Assembly: GCA_916048055.1 (NCBI GenBank)
Contig: CAJZHL010000005.1
Coordinates: 992,001 to 1,056,000 of the forward strand
Direction: 5' to 3'
Source of the DNA: Pedinophyceae sp. YPF-701
Lineage: Eukaryota; Chlorophyta; Pedinophyceae
DNA: 64,000 nucleotides
Below the pieces are notes generated by a model, which saw only the letters and a program-made list of their open reading frames with translations, was not told the origin of the DNA and ran no database searches. Shown piece after piece: positions 24,801 to 35,898 of the stretch (its first letter is position 1; every line of letters begins with the position of its first letter). The translations under genes and the position numbers were made by a program.

Positions 24801-25801
24801 CGTCTCCGGGACCGTCCGTGGGCCCGACGTGGACACGCGCCGCGCGTCCGCGCCGCTCGGCGTCCCGGACGCCGCGCCCTTCGTCCGGCGGGTGCTCCGG
24901 CGCGTCGGCGTCGACGTTGCCGGGTCTCCCAGCGACAGCGGCGGCGACGGGCGCGCGTGCGGCGGTGGTGTGCCCGCGTCGATCGACGACGGCGTCTCCG
25001 GGACCGTCGCTGCCGGTGCTGCCGGCCGCTGCTTTGAAATGCCCGCTGCTGCTTTTGCGGGGCTTGCAGGGGCCGAGGTGACGCCCTGGGCGAGCCGGCC
25101 GCTGCGCCGGGGCGACGCGAGGGTCGCGGGGGCTGTGGCGGCCGGCTCGGCGCGGGGGGGGCTGTCGCCGCCGCGCTCTGCGCCAGCGAAGGCGGTGACC
25201 CACGCCGGGACGTCGGCGGGAGGGGGGGAGTCGCGTCTGGTCGGACTGGCGGGCAGGGACGCGGCGCGCGCCTCGCCGAGAAAGAAGCTCCCTGCGGACC
25301 GGCGCGCGGACGATCGTCTGGTCAGCGAGCGCTGCGAAAAGACAGTGCGTGAAATAACATGATGCCAACATACAGCTGTACGGTCGACCGGCGGTTCGCA
25401 CGTGCGCGCATAGTCCTTGCGAGAGGTGCTTCCAAGAGGGAGGGACGGGCGCGGAAGTCACCTCTGCGGCGGCCTGCGGGGCGCCCGTTCCCTTGGGCGG
25501 TTCCCTCGTCGGTTTGTCGGACCGCCGCGGGCTGTGGTGTCGCCGGCTGGTCCCCAGCTGAGGCTGCGGGTTTCTCGACTGGAAGGGCGTCGCCGAGGAG
25601 GAGCGAGGACCGCCCGAGACGTCCGCGAGGCGGAGCACGCGGCGCGTCCCCTTTGTCCGGAGTGCCCACCTCGGCCAGGACGGCCGCCCAGGACGCGTTG
25701 TCGCCTGACGTGGCGTCCTCGGCGTTCTTGACCTTCCGAGGGCTGCGGCGAGGCGCGGCGTCTTCGGACAGACGCGCCCGCGCCCTCGCAAACGCCTTCA
25801 T
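21825..25801 (-). CDS. WAPL: WAPL, cohesin release factor (frame break at a G10 run)
   Basis: The last exon (22055-21825) encodes GYAALLLGLVVSGNAEAQEA ... ITEETEERMRAVVREGRRYE, the WAPL C-terminal helical end. It follows the exon ending at 22189 in phase (GMVA|GYAALLLG). The long exon upstream holds the WAPL armadillo-like core: EEMMGDLGFAMAGIDG, FAALHVLTNLTNGHEGACSA, ISYHLALLINIVAEDARTCA. The N-terminal third is low-complexity, with repeated TVPETPSS motifs, as in other WAPLs. Exon 1 starts at 25801 (MKAFARARARLSEDAA) and exon 2 at 25331 after a good pyrimidine tract; the donor of that intron is unresolved. At 24608-24617 the frame of exon 2 hits a stop in a run of ten G; eleven G would join it to the main frame. 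WAPL opens the cohesin ring to release it from chromatin. Confidence 0.85.
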
Positions 25802-26196
25802 ATTTAGAGGCCTTAATTACTTAGGAAAAACGAGCGGGACATCGTACTAGTCGCGCCGGGCGCGCTCACGCTCTCTCGCGGCACGTCCGCGCATCGCAGG
25901 CCCCGTGGCGGCGTACGCGCACGGCCCGAAAGTGGCCGTTCCTGCGCGACGTGTGCCCGAAAGCGCCGTTGGAAGACTCCAGCCGCGCTCAGGCCAACGC
26001 ACCCGTCGTCTGGCGTGCTCGGGACGGTCGACCAAGGCCCGCAGGGCGCGGCGGGGCAATGCACACGCTATCGTGGAGGCGTAGGGGTGCGCGGCGAGTC
26101 TGACCGGAGTCGACGCGGCGCACACGGCGCCACTTTCACGCCATGCAAGGACGCTGAGTGCGCTGGGCGCGCCGACGGTCCGCCGCACGGTCCGCG
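25802..26196. promoter_or_regulatory. shared divergent promoter, WAPL and RRP6L-type exonuclease
   Basis: Only 395 bp separate the two ATGs on opposite strands, so both promoters must lie here or overlap the genes. Close to the WAPL start is an AT-rich patch (25798-25820). No specific factor site can be named. Confidence 0.55.
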
Positions 26197-29100
26197 ATGC
26201 CGAGGCTGTCCTTCTCGCTCGATTCCGGCGACGGCAGGCGCATCAACGCTCCGGCAGCCGCGGGGCTCGCGCTTGCGGCGATTGTGCTCGTGCGTCGGAT
26301 CACACGTCCGCCTGGCTTGGCGTTCGGTCGTGGGGAGAAAGACGCGCAGGGCGGCGTGCATGAAGCGCAGCTGATAGCGAAGGAGAAGCCGCAAACGGCG
26401 CTCGAGGGCCTGCTTCTGTGCGCGCCGTCGTCGCCCCCTTTTGTGCACCTCAATCGGGACGCGGCGCGCGCTGCGGTGCCTTCGTGGCCAGGATGGCAGC
26501 AGGCGCGGAAGGACGCGAGTGATGAGGAAGTCGCGAGCGGGCTGACGCCCGTGCAGCTGGCGCGCATTGAGCGCCGGAAGAGGAAAAAGAAGCAGAAGAA
26601 GGCGGCGAACAACGCGGGCGATGCGAGCCCCGGAGAGCATCCGTTCGCCGCGCTCATCGCAGAGGTCACTGAGCGCGGCCCCCTGGAGTGGGAGTACCAG
26701 GCAAGCCGTCACGCGCCCCGAACCCCCACAAAAAGTCACCGCGAGACTTGTTTTCCCGAATCCCGCCGCGCCGCGACCGTCCCCGCGCACCCCAACCGCC
26801 CCCGCAGGAAGCCGCCGCGAGCCACGCCCCGCACAAGCCGCCGCCGACGTCACGGCGCCAGGCGGTCCTCGTGGAGTGCGCCGCGGCCCTCCACGCCGCC
26901 GTACGGTCCCTTGCGGGCAAGCGGCAGGTCGCGGTGGACGTCGAGCACCACGCGTTCCGGTCCTACTACGGCCTGGTGTGCCTGGTGCAGCTCTCGGACG
27001 GCCAGACCGACTGGTGCGCCCCCCTCCGGCGACAAACACATCCGACACAAAGAAAGACTATCGTTGTTTCTTATCTCGTGATTCGAGCGGTCTTGCGAAG
27101 TAGGAGCAGACGCACGGCGTCGCTCGCGCGGCCCACGCGCTCCACAGCGCTCTCGTGCCGGTGCAGGGTGATCGACACGCTCGTCCCGGAGGTGCGCGCG
27201 GCGATGGGCGATGCGCTGCGCCCGCTGCTGGCGTCGCCGGACGTGGTGAAGCTCGTGCACGGCGGCCGCAGCGACGTCCTGTGGCTCCAGCGCGACTTCC
27301 GCCTGTACCTCGTCAACGTCTTCGACACATGCGTCGCGGCGCACGACGCCGGCGAGGACGGGAAGAGCTTGGCGGTGTTGCTGCGGAGGCACTGCAACGT
27401 CACGACCGACAAGGTGGGTGCCCGCCGCGACGATCGACGCAGCGCGGCTGGTCTGTGTGTGTGGCTGCAGCTCGCCTGTGGCGGGTGCTGAGAAGACTCC
27501 CCCCCCCACGGTTCTTGAAACACCCCCGCAGGCGTTCCAGCGCGCGGACTGGCGCGCGCGGCCGCTGACGCGGGCGCATCTCGACTACGCCCGCACGGAC
27601 GTGCACTACCTTCCCTTCATCGCCGACGTCCTGCGCCGCGAGATCTTCCGGCGCGGCGGCGCGCCGGCCGTCCACCGCGCGCACACCACCATGCAGGCGG
27701 TGACCGCCGCGCTCTTCCCGCCGCCGGACCCGCAACGCGCCATCATGCAGCAGGTCACCGCGTGCATGAACAAGGCGCGCTCGGCGGCGCGCGCGGCGGG
27801 CGTCGAGGCCGACGGGCAGCATGCGATGGCCCGTACGCGCTGCCTCGAGTGTGCGGCCGCACTCGCGGTGTGGCGCGACGGCGTCGCGCGGGCGACCGAC
27901 GAGTCGACGCAGTACACGTTCCACGACGAGCTCGTCGCGGCGGTGGCCGCGCAGGCCGCGGTGTTCGTGCGAGAGGACGGTGCGTTGTTGGAAGAGGTGA
28001 CGGATGAGGCCGTCCGCGCGTGGGTGCTCGAAGCGGCGCTGCCGCGCGACGTTCGGGGCACGGAGGCTGCGGAGAAGGCGGTCGCGCGGGCGCTGGGGGC
28101 GTTTTCGGAGGCGCGGGGAGGGGGAGGGAGTGTTGCGGACCGGTGCGGGGTGTGCTCTGCGTGTGTGGGCGCGAAGCAGCGGTGGCGGCTCGCGGTGCAC
28201 AGCGCGCTGCTGCGCGCGGAGGAGGTGGCGCGGACGACGATGGAGGTGCTGCGCGGGAGCAGCCGTCGGCTGAAGGAATCGGAGGCGGTGCACGTGCTGC
28301 GCGAGGAGGTGGCGGGGGGGGGTGTCGGTGACGGGGGTGTCTCGGCGGCCGCGGGGCCCGAGGCGGGCGTCGTCGAGGCGGACCAGGGCAAGACGGGCAA
28401 GTTCAAGCAGGGGAATCGGCGGGAACGGATCATCGCGACGTTCAGCGCGAAAAAAGAAGTGTATCAGAATTGCAAGTAAGAACCCGACCGAGGTCTCAAA
28501 AGAAATCGCACTCGATGTTTGATATTTCAACCATGATACGCCAAGCATAAACCTGCACGACCACGCGAACGGGCTCGAATTCCATTCGATTCCCGGCAAG
28601 AGACAGTTGATCAGCCTCGGAGCCCAAACAAGTGTTTTGTTGTGCCCAGTCTGCCGAGACAGCTCTCCTTCGCGTCGTGTGCGCGTTGGCCAGCGGCGCG
28701 CCGGGCCTCCTGTGCGATATTTCGCGGTGGCGGTGTCGTGCGTGCAGGATGTTGTCGAAGGAGGGCGCGTTATTGTGTCACTGCGACAAGAAGAAGGTGG
28801 ACTGGTATCTGAGCAAGGGCCTCGCGGACCTAGAGTGCGACGACCCCCTCACGATCCGCCTCCGCTTCCAGCACAAGACAGACGACCAGCAGGTGTGCGG
28901 CGTGCCGACCCACCACGTGCCACCCAGTCCAAAAAAGCAAATACAAAGACAAATAGCATGAAATACATGTTTCATCTCCACAAGTCATATCTATTTCAGA
29001 CGGCATTGGGCATGGACAGCACGGACCACGCCGCGCCGTCCGATCCCCCGCCCACCCCCCCGTCCCCCCCCTGCAGGCAAAGCAGGAACAGTACTACACC

Positions 29101-30236
29101 GCGGCGCGCACGAACCAGTGCGTGGGCTGCGGCGAGGCCGGCCACTACCTCCGCTACCGCATCCTCCCCTCGTGCTACCGCAAGCGCCTCCCGGAAGCGC
29201 TCAAGAGCCACCGCTCACACGACATTGTCCTGCTGTGCGTCGACTGCCACGAGGTGGCCCATCGCGGCGCCGAGGTCGAGAAACGCCGCTTGGCGCAGGA
29301 GCTCGGCGTGCCGCTGAACGCCGGCGGGCTCGAGTGCTCCGCGAGCGACGCCAGCGGCGCGACGTGGCGCGTGTCGCCGTCGACGGTGCACCGGGCTGCG
29401 CTGGCGCTGAAGCGGCACGGCAAGCGGATGCCGCAGGAGCGCCGCGCGGAGCTGGAGACGCTCGTGCAGGCGTACCTGGGGCGGCCGGCGGGGGCGCCGC
29501 CGCCGACGGAGGCAGACGTAGACAGGGCGGCGCTGGCGGGGCTCAGTGGGGCGAAGAGGCGGAAGGTCCGGAGGCAGCAGGCGGCGGAGAACGGGGAGGA
29601 CGCGCCGGGGGAGGGGAGCGAGGAGGAAGGGGACGTGCACGAGGACGCGTCGGGGCACTGGGTGCACGGTGCGCACCCTTCCTTGTGCCTGGACGCGGTG
29701 TCGACGCGTGTATGGACCGTTTCGAACGAATAATCTGCGTGAAATATTTTCTCGATTGTCACCTGTCATCGGGAGTGACAGGTATCGTTCCGGGTCCGCG
29801 TCGCTACGCAGGTCGGCTGCTGGTCGACAAGATCGCCCGCGAGCGGGGCACGGAGGGCCTTCTCGACCTCATGGCTCGGTTCCGCCGCGCATTCGTCGAG
29901 CACGTCAAGCCCCGGTACCTCCCGGAAGCCTGGCACGTCCTCCACAGCGCAACCAGGGGGTTCGGCCCCTTTTCAGTATACAGCCAGGTCTACCGCGAGA
30001 ACGGCGCAGACGACGACTCCAGCGGCTCAGACACCGACGAGGCGCCGTGCGCCGCCGCGTCGCCGCGGCCGGGGCCCGCCGCGACGAGCAGCAGCGCGGC
30101 GTCGCAGCTTGTGGCTGGTCTGGCGGACTCAGGGGGGGGACTCCCAGGGCTGGGGCTGCGCGAGGACGCGGACCTGACTGCAGCCGGGCGCGCGAGGACG
30201 CATGGTCTCATCGGCAGCCGGTCCGGGCCGAAGTAG
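26197..30236 (+). CDS. RRP6-like 3'-5' exonuclease with C-terminal zinc/HNH-like module (RRP6L3/EXD2 type)
   Basis: Seven exons (26197-26700, 26808-27013, 27167-27413, 27532-28475, 28748-28892, 29077-29668, 29812-30236) join in phase to 1020 residues. A hydrophobic segment near the N-terminus (AAAGLALAAIVLV) could anchor it to a membrane. The DEDDy exonuclease domain is complete: VDVEHHAFRSYYGLVCLVQL (D..E), VKLVHGGRSDVLWLQRDF (D) and HLDYARTDVHYL (Y...D). After a helical region the chain continues YQNCKMLSKEGALLCHCDKK and a Cys/His module (CVGCGEAGHYLRYRILPSCY ... CVDCHEVAH), then VHGRLLVDKIARERG and KPRYLPEAWHVLH. This order is that of plant RRP6L3 and animal EXD2. The stop at 28477 is intronic: splicing at 28475/28748 rebuilds YQNCK. 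Intron 1 has a GC donor. Confidence 0.9.
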
Positions 30237-32018
30237 TCGTGCAGCTGCGGGCGCGTGACGAAGCGTCGACTTGAACTCGGCCTGTGCGTCCGCTGTTGCG
30301 GCTTCGCGGTGCCGTTGCGGCGGGGGACGCATGTGAGTCACCAGCCGGTCGCCGCCGGGTCGTGGGTCATGGGGATGTGGGACCGCTGCACGGGGGGCAC
30401 TCGCACAGTGAATCCACGGCGTCCACGACGTCTGGACGTCTCCGTGCAACGCTGCACTGAAGTTCCTTCCCTCCATGATCTGTGACCCGGTGGTGATCGG
30501 CAGGGACGAGGGGCGAGGCGAGGTCGACGCTCTGCCACGCGCAGCCAGGCCGAACCACGGTCAGCGACGACGTTTGAGGTACAGTTAGGACGTCGTTGAA
30601 AAGATGTGATTCGGGACCGAATTCGAATGATCTGACCGTCGGATCGGCGCGGCGAGGAGGCGCACGCGCTGTGACGATCCGCTCGACCGCAGCAAGCCTG
30701 GGCCGGACACCGGGTGGTGCCCCACTGGAGGCCAGCATTGGACCAATGCTAGCGTGGCAGGACAGGGGGTCTTCGTCGCGGACACGCTAGACAGACATGG
30801 AGGCAAACACGTGGACCAGCGAATCGAAGTGGCGAGACGTGCTGCCGGGGCAGCCCAGCGCTCGCGCTGTTCGCCGCGCCGACACTGACGGCGGCTGCCC
30901 TACAGGACGCGCTGCGCCTGCACGTGACACCCCACCCGACGGTGTGTCTGCTCGAAAGGAGTGATTGATATCACACCTCATCTCCAGCACGGGGCTGCTT
31001 TCCTCCGCGGGTCAGCAATGTCGCCCCATGTCCTGTCCCGCACCGTGCGTGGGGACTGTTCGAATTCGCGCGGGCTGGGAACGAGGTGGGCCCCCGTGCG
31101 TCGCATCAGGGCGACGGGTATCGTCGTTGTGGATGCATCGCGGGAGCAGTGCGCGGTGCTTCTGGGTGCATGATATTTTCTTGTAGATAGTGCACGATTG
31201 AGTAGTTTGAACCGTCGGCATCGCGACCAGCGAGTGCTGTGACGGGGCCGTGGCTTCCGAGCATCGACATGGGAAAACCGGAGTGGATAGGCCGAGCTGT
31301 AGCGGAGAGGGCACTGTCCAAGCTTTCTTCTGTAGCGCTCTTGACATCCATGGTGGAATAAAAAGCAGGGGTAGGGGAGGGCAACGGGGGGTTGGGGCGG
31401 GCCCAGGGCGGGCTCCCTACGGTCGCTATCTGGCTGCTACACTCTGGCCGTACGAGGAGCCGCAGCGAGGCCGGGACAGCAGCCTGGTGTGCTGTCGTGG
31501 CTCCACACCAGCGCACATGGCCCTGAGGCCGCGGGCCGGCTCCAGCGAGTGCTTCGGGCACACGGAACCTCGCCCTTGAATTCAGGGGCTCTGTGCTGCA
31601 GTGTCGCGGTGCGCAATGCACGCTTGACGTGTTGGAAAAGAGGTGGTATGACGTGAGTGGTTTTTGGGGAACGAAAGAACGCCGAAGTGTCCTGCACCGA
31701 TCGCTCGGTGCGGCGCCGGGCGGAGGCGACAATACGTGCTGGTCGCCGCGGGCAGCGGGCGAGCTCGCGTTGCCAACACGGGTGGGGGGGGGGTGTTTGC
31801 AGATGGGGTGTAGCAGATGAGTTGTGGGCATGAAAACAACGTGCTCGACATGCACGGGGGGGGCGTGCCTCCGAGGCTCTAATACGGGACGGGGAGGGGG
31901 CGGGGGGGCGTTTTCCCGAAACAAACAAGCCGGCGTTTGCCGGTGGTTCGATTTGCCGCACGACAGACAGACACCCCGGCTCCACGGTGGTTCTCCGAGC
32001 ACCGCGCCGACGCGGCGG
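30237..32018. other. 1.8-kb intergenic region
   Basis: Frames on both strands are short or Arg/Pro/Ser-rich with no domain signature. The left part follows the exonuclease stop. There are several G-rich runs around 31370-31400 and 31780-31910. No gene supported. Confidence 0.45.
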
Positions 32019-32813
32019 TCACGCGTCGATCTCTCCGTCGAACGGCAGCCCCGCGTTGATGACGGTCCCCTTGTGCGCGGTCAGCCCCAGCGCCCCCAGC
32101 AGCCCTTGATACCCGTCGCGCGGGTCATCCTTGAGCTTGAGCTTGCTGAGCGCGCGGACGGGCTTGGAGTCGCCCGCGCCCGGCAGCTGCAGGTTGGTCA
32201 TCGTCGCGAGCCGCTGCGGCGGCCCCGCGGCCCGCGCCCCGGCGTCCGGGAGCTCAGATGGCATCGCGGGCACCGAGCACCGCTTCACCGACGGCCTCCG
32301 CCGGGCCTGCGACGCGCGCTGTGTCCGGGACTGCGTCGTGGAGCGCTTGGGGGCCTGAGCAAGCGTCTGGAACGCGGCCCCGGAGAGCTGCCCGGAGAGG
32401 TGTCCGCAGGAGGATCGCTGGACGGTTGGGGTGCTGCCTCTGGGCGGCATGCCGGCCTGGATGCTGACACGTTTGCCGTTCGTGTCCTGGCAGCGCCACG
32501 AGGGTTCCCTCGCGGGCGCCTGGGCGCCGGGCAGGCCCCCCGCGCCACGGGCCGGCGGCATGGCGCCCGGCATCAGAACAGCGTCGGTATCGGCGAGGAT
32601 TTCCGCCTCGTGCACGGGCTTGCAGCCCCCCACAGCCACTTGGATGTCTGCGCGTGAGGGGGGTCGATGCGCGTGAGGCCGCTGGGGCCGGGCCGCGGCG
32701 CCGGGTGCGCGGACCGCGCGGTTAACGAGCAAGCTAGGGGTGGAGCAGTGGCCTCGCTGGCAGTCGTGGTTGCGGCTGCTACGCGCGTGGAGGCCGGCAT
32801 GGGGGGAATCCAT
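32019..32813 (-). CDS. hypothetical protein, Ala/Pro/Arg-rich
   Basis: An open frame of 264 residues on the minus strand is not recognised. The C-terminal part (KPVRALSKLKLKDDPRDGYQ, then GLLGALGLTAHKGTVINAG) has a more protein-like composition than chance frames here. The N-terminal part looks random, so the true start and any introns are uncertain. It might be the last exon of a longer gene extending right to about 33.2 kb. Confidence 0.35.
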   Translation of the reverse strand: MDSPHAGLHARSSRNHDCQRGHCSTPSLLVNRAVRAPGAAARPQRPHAHRPPSRADIQVAVGGCKPVHEAEILADTDAVLMPGAMPPARGAGGLPGAQAPAREPSWRCQDTNGKRVSIQAGMPPRGSTPTVQRSSCGHLSGQLSGAAFQTLAQAPKRSTTQSRTQRASQARRRPSVKRCSVPAMPSELPDAGARAAGPPQRLATMTNLQLPGAGDSKPVRALSKLKLKDDPRDGYQGLLGALGLTAHKGTVINAGLPFDGEIDA

Positions 32814-33850
32814 GTGAGATCAAGGGAACAAGCCCGCAGAGACGCCCGCGGCATCTACCAGCGGATCGGCGACGGGTGCGCGTAGGCTACGGTAGCATGC
32901 GGTTCGCTGGGGCGTCGTCGGCGAATGCGCGCGCGAGGGATGAGCGGCTGCCGCGGGCGCGTCGAACCTGCGAAGTTCCCCGTTTCCCGCGGCGATTTCG
33001 CGGTCTCCGCCCTCTCTGCGGGCCTCCTGAGGCACGACCAAAGCCTCATCTCGCCCCACCAGCGCCGCAGCCCGCTCGCCCTCGCGTCAATCCAACCCCG
33101 CCGTTCCTGCACGTAGCACGACGTGGCCGGGCGTGGTGAGCCGAGGCAACCACCGCACCGAGCGCACGGCCCCCTCGACACGTCAAACGCCGCCCCTCTC
33201 GCACCGCAGCGGCCCGCAACGCGCATTCTCAGTCCCTGGATGCACTAACAAATGACCCCTCTCGCTACGCACGGCGGCAAAGCCCGCGGAGAAGCCTACA
33301 CCGCCCCCAGCCACCGAAAGGCTCACCTTGATAGCCAACTTGCGCGTCCCACCCCACGAGCACGCCGTTCTCTGTTGCGTTCCGCGCGGATGCACACTGC
33401 GACGCAGTGCGCACGCCTTGCGCGCCCTCGCCGCGCCCCCCGGCAACCAAGGCCGCTCCAGACGGACCATCACCCAGGACTGTCATCGCAGCTGGACAGG
33501 GGCCGCGTCAGGGCCCGGAACGTCCCGGACGGGCCGGCGCCGCCTCTCTCGCGCCCGTTGCGGCGGCGTGCGCCAATCGGCGTGCACCCGCGGCCCCCCA
33601 GCGGCGGACGTAGGTGACGGCAGATACGAAACGGAGTCTGGCGACGCATCAAAAGGCAGGGACCGTCCCAGGCGCAGCCTCGGGACGCCGTGTTTCCTGC
33701 GCGCCACCGGAGGGGACGCCCACGATTCATAACATCCGTTTCGGCGCGGGAGCGGGTTCTGCCGGCGCGTTCCTGCCCGCGGCGGGGCGGTTGACTTCGT
33801 GACCGCAGCGGGGCGGTTGAGCTGAGCTCGCGCGGGGCAGAGGGCCCACC
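32814..33850. other. about 1 kb without a supported gene
   Basis: Several overlapping short frames on both strands, none with a recognisable motif. The region may include upstream exons of the hypothetical minus-strand gene and the promoter of the LON-like gene. Confidence 0.4.
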
Positions 33851-35358
33851 ATGAGCCGGATTTGCAGGCCGGGCGTCGTGGCGCTGGACGGGAGGACGGT
33901 GCGGATACCTCGCACGGCGGCGGCGCCAGCTGCGCGCGCCGTGCGGCCCCGGGGAGCGGCGAGGCGCCGGGCAAGCACGGGCGTGTTGTGCCGTGCGGCG
34001 GCGGCGGGCGGCAGCGAGGCGGGGGGCATCGGCGCGTTTATCCGCAACGTCTGTCCGGAGAAGGGCTTCGACGGCAGCTACCGGGAACGCCTGCCTACTG
34101 AAGCATCTATCGAGGCGGTGCTTCTGGACCTGCTGGTGCGCACCGAGGCGCTTTTTGCCCTGAACTCGCGAGCTTGCGTGCCGTGCATGATCGTTTCTGC
34201 GTCGTGGTGTTCGTAAATCGGCTTGAAACGAAACCCGCCCTGCTTCGCGGCGGACGTTGTCTGGGCACGGACGTTGATGGCCATTGCCGCCCGGGGCGAC
34301 GCGCAGAGCATCGGGGTCGACGGGTGCTTGACGCCCGGGTGCCGCCAAGTCGTCACGCTGAGCGAATCGGCGGCGAACGCCGTCGTGGCGGACGACGGCA
34401 GGATCATTTTGGCACAGGTCGAGCAGGGACCGAGCGGGCCGGCGGTCCCAGCGCCACGCAAGGGCTCGCGCGCGGTCCTCGCGCAGCTCGTGGGCATACA
34501 GCGCGTCGGGGACATGGCGTACCTCCAGATCGTCGTCGAGGAGCGCGTCATTGTGCAGGGCGTCAGGGTGGCGGAAGACGGGTCCGCTCGCGCGCGCGCC
34601 GAGCCGCTGCATGACCGCTGGGTGTTCTTCACGCGCGCAGAGGCGGTCAGCGAGCTCAGCGTCCAGGCCCAGGACGGCGAGAACCAGCACGCCGGGCAGC
34701 CGCAGGAGAGCGCTGGTACGGCGTCCCCGGAGACGGCGACGGCGCTGCGGGACGCGACGGTGGCCGCGCACGACCTGCGCGGCGTGATCACGAGCGTGGC
34801 CGACCTCTGCAGGTGCGGCGGCGGCCACGTGCGACTGGATCGAACACTCCCCCCCTCTGTTGCTGTTGTCAGGACAGCGTGCGCAGCGGTGCCGTGCGCG
34901 ACTTCCGCGGGCGTGCACGGGCGGGCACGCGCTCACAGGCGCCCCTGCTCACCAACACTCAGACCTCACGTTCGCTTCGAGACCAACCATGTTTTCCCAA
35001 CTGCCGCGTCGCCCGACCGCACGTCTCTCTCGCTCCGCGCAGGCGCTCCGGCGACGCCGACCTCGAGGCCGCCGCGGACGAGTGGGCCTACGTCCTCGCG
35101 TGGTGCGGGTCCGCCGCAGGGCTCCCCGCCATGGAGCGGGTGTCCTACGCAGCCCACGCGTACGCCGCCGAGCTGACGCGGGACGCCCTCAACATGCCCC
35201 CGGGCGAGCTGGCGTCGCTGCGGAGCGCGGCGCTGGACGCCACGGACCTCGGAATGCGCCTCGAGGACGCGTTGGAGGCGCTGCGAGTTGTGCAGCGGGA
35301 GCTAGGGGCGCGCGTGTCGCTGATGGGGCTGGGGGGGGAGTCTTCGGAGGAGGACTGA
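33851..35358 (+). CDS. LON substrate-binding-domain-like protein, probably plastid-targeted
   Basis: Three exons (33851-34135, 34307-34812, 35043-35358) join in phase to 368 residues. The Arg/Ala-rich, acid-poor N-terminus (MSRICRPGVVALDGRTVRIP...) looks like a transit peptide. The join EAVLLDLL|SIGVDGCLTPG leads into SESAANAVVADDGRIILAQVEQG and RAVLAQLVGIQRVGDMAYLQ, which resembles the LON N-terminal beta domain (short hydrophobic entry strand, 'riilvaq' strand, 'GTvarl...v' strand). The third exon is helical (ELTRDALNMPPGELASLRSA), as in plant LON-domain proteins that lack the ATPase and protease parts. No protease domain follows. Family assignment is moderate. Confidence 0.6.
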
Positions 35359-35898
35359 CCGATGCGCGGCGCGCGGGGCGCTCGGCGGCGCCGGTGCGGC
35401 ATGTGAGGCGTTGGTGTGAACGAGCGGGTCTGGAACGAGGCTGGTGTCGCAGGTGCGGGAGAGAGGTGGTTTGGCACTTCCCCGCGAAATGGTGCGGAGA
35501 GGTACTTGCGTGCAAGTGTGCAAGTGAGGGACGTCGTGCTCGAAGTTCTTGCGCTGCGTGCATGAGCGCGATTGAGTTGTTGTTGTTGTTGAGGTGGGGT
35601 TTTGGCCGTGCGGTGACGCAGGGGCGGCGCCTGGGACGACCAGCGGCCGGCTTGCGTACATCGTGCACGTGGATTTCTCCGACAGATGCCCCGTTCAAGT
35701 CGGCGATGACCGGTTGCGGACGAAATGCACATCTCCGCGCTGCGGTTGTACACGTCCCCAAATAGATACGCACATGCGTAAACACATGTCCATACAGCTT
35801 CACAAATACAACGCAGGTCTCCGCGCCACGCCGCGCCCAGAACACTCCGCGTGCTCCTCGACAGAAGCCCTGCTGGGCGCTGTGCACACACGGCTGCG
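35359..35898. other. intergenic, convergent ends
   Basis: This 540-bp stretch lies between the LON-like and S33-hydrolase stops. It contains a GTT/TTG triplet run near 35575-35595. No gene seen. Confidence 0.5.

Noticed and set aside
22093-25791. single 1232-residue WAPL exon including the Arg-rich start
   Set aside because: Only the part left of about 24.6 kb fits WAPL. To the right another frame has the TVPETPSS repeats and a good acceptor at 25331, so the first third of this frame is a shadow.
28476-28747. gene end at 28479 and separate zinc-module gene
   Set aside because: A GT-AG intron in correct phase rebuilds YQNCKMLSKEG, which matches the RRP6L3/EXD2 family across the join.
31920-31990. 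possible tRNA T-arm (ggttcgattt)
   Set aside because: No matching acceptor stem or anticodon arm could be folded around it.
33470-34936. 488-residue frame on the minus strand
   Set aside because: His/Arg/Ala-rich shadow of the LON-like gene, which has phase-consistent exons on the plus strand.
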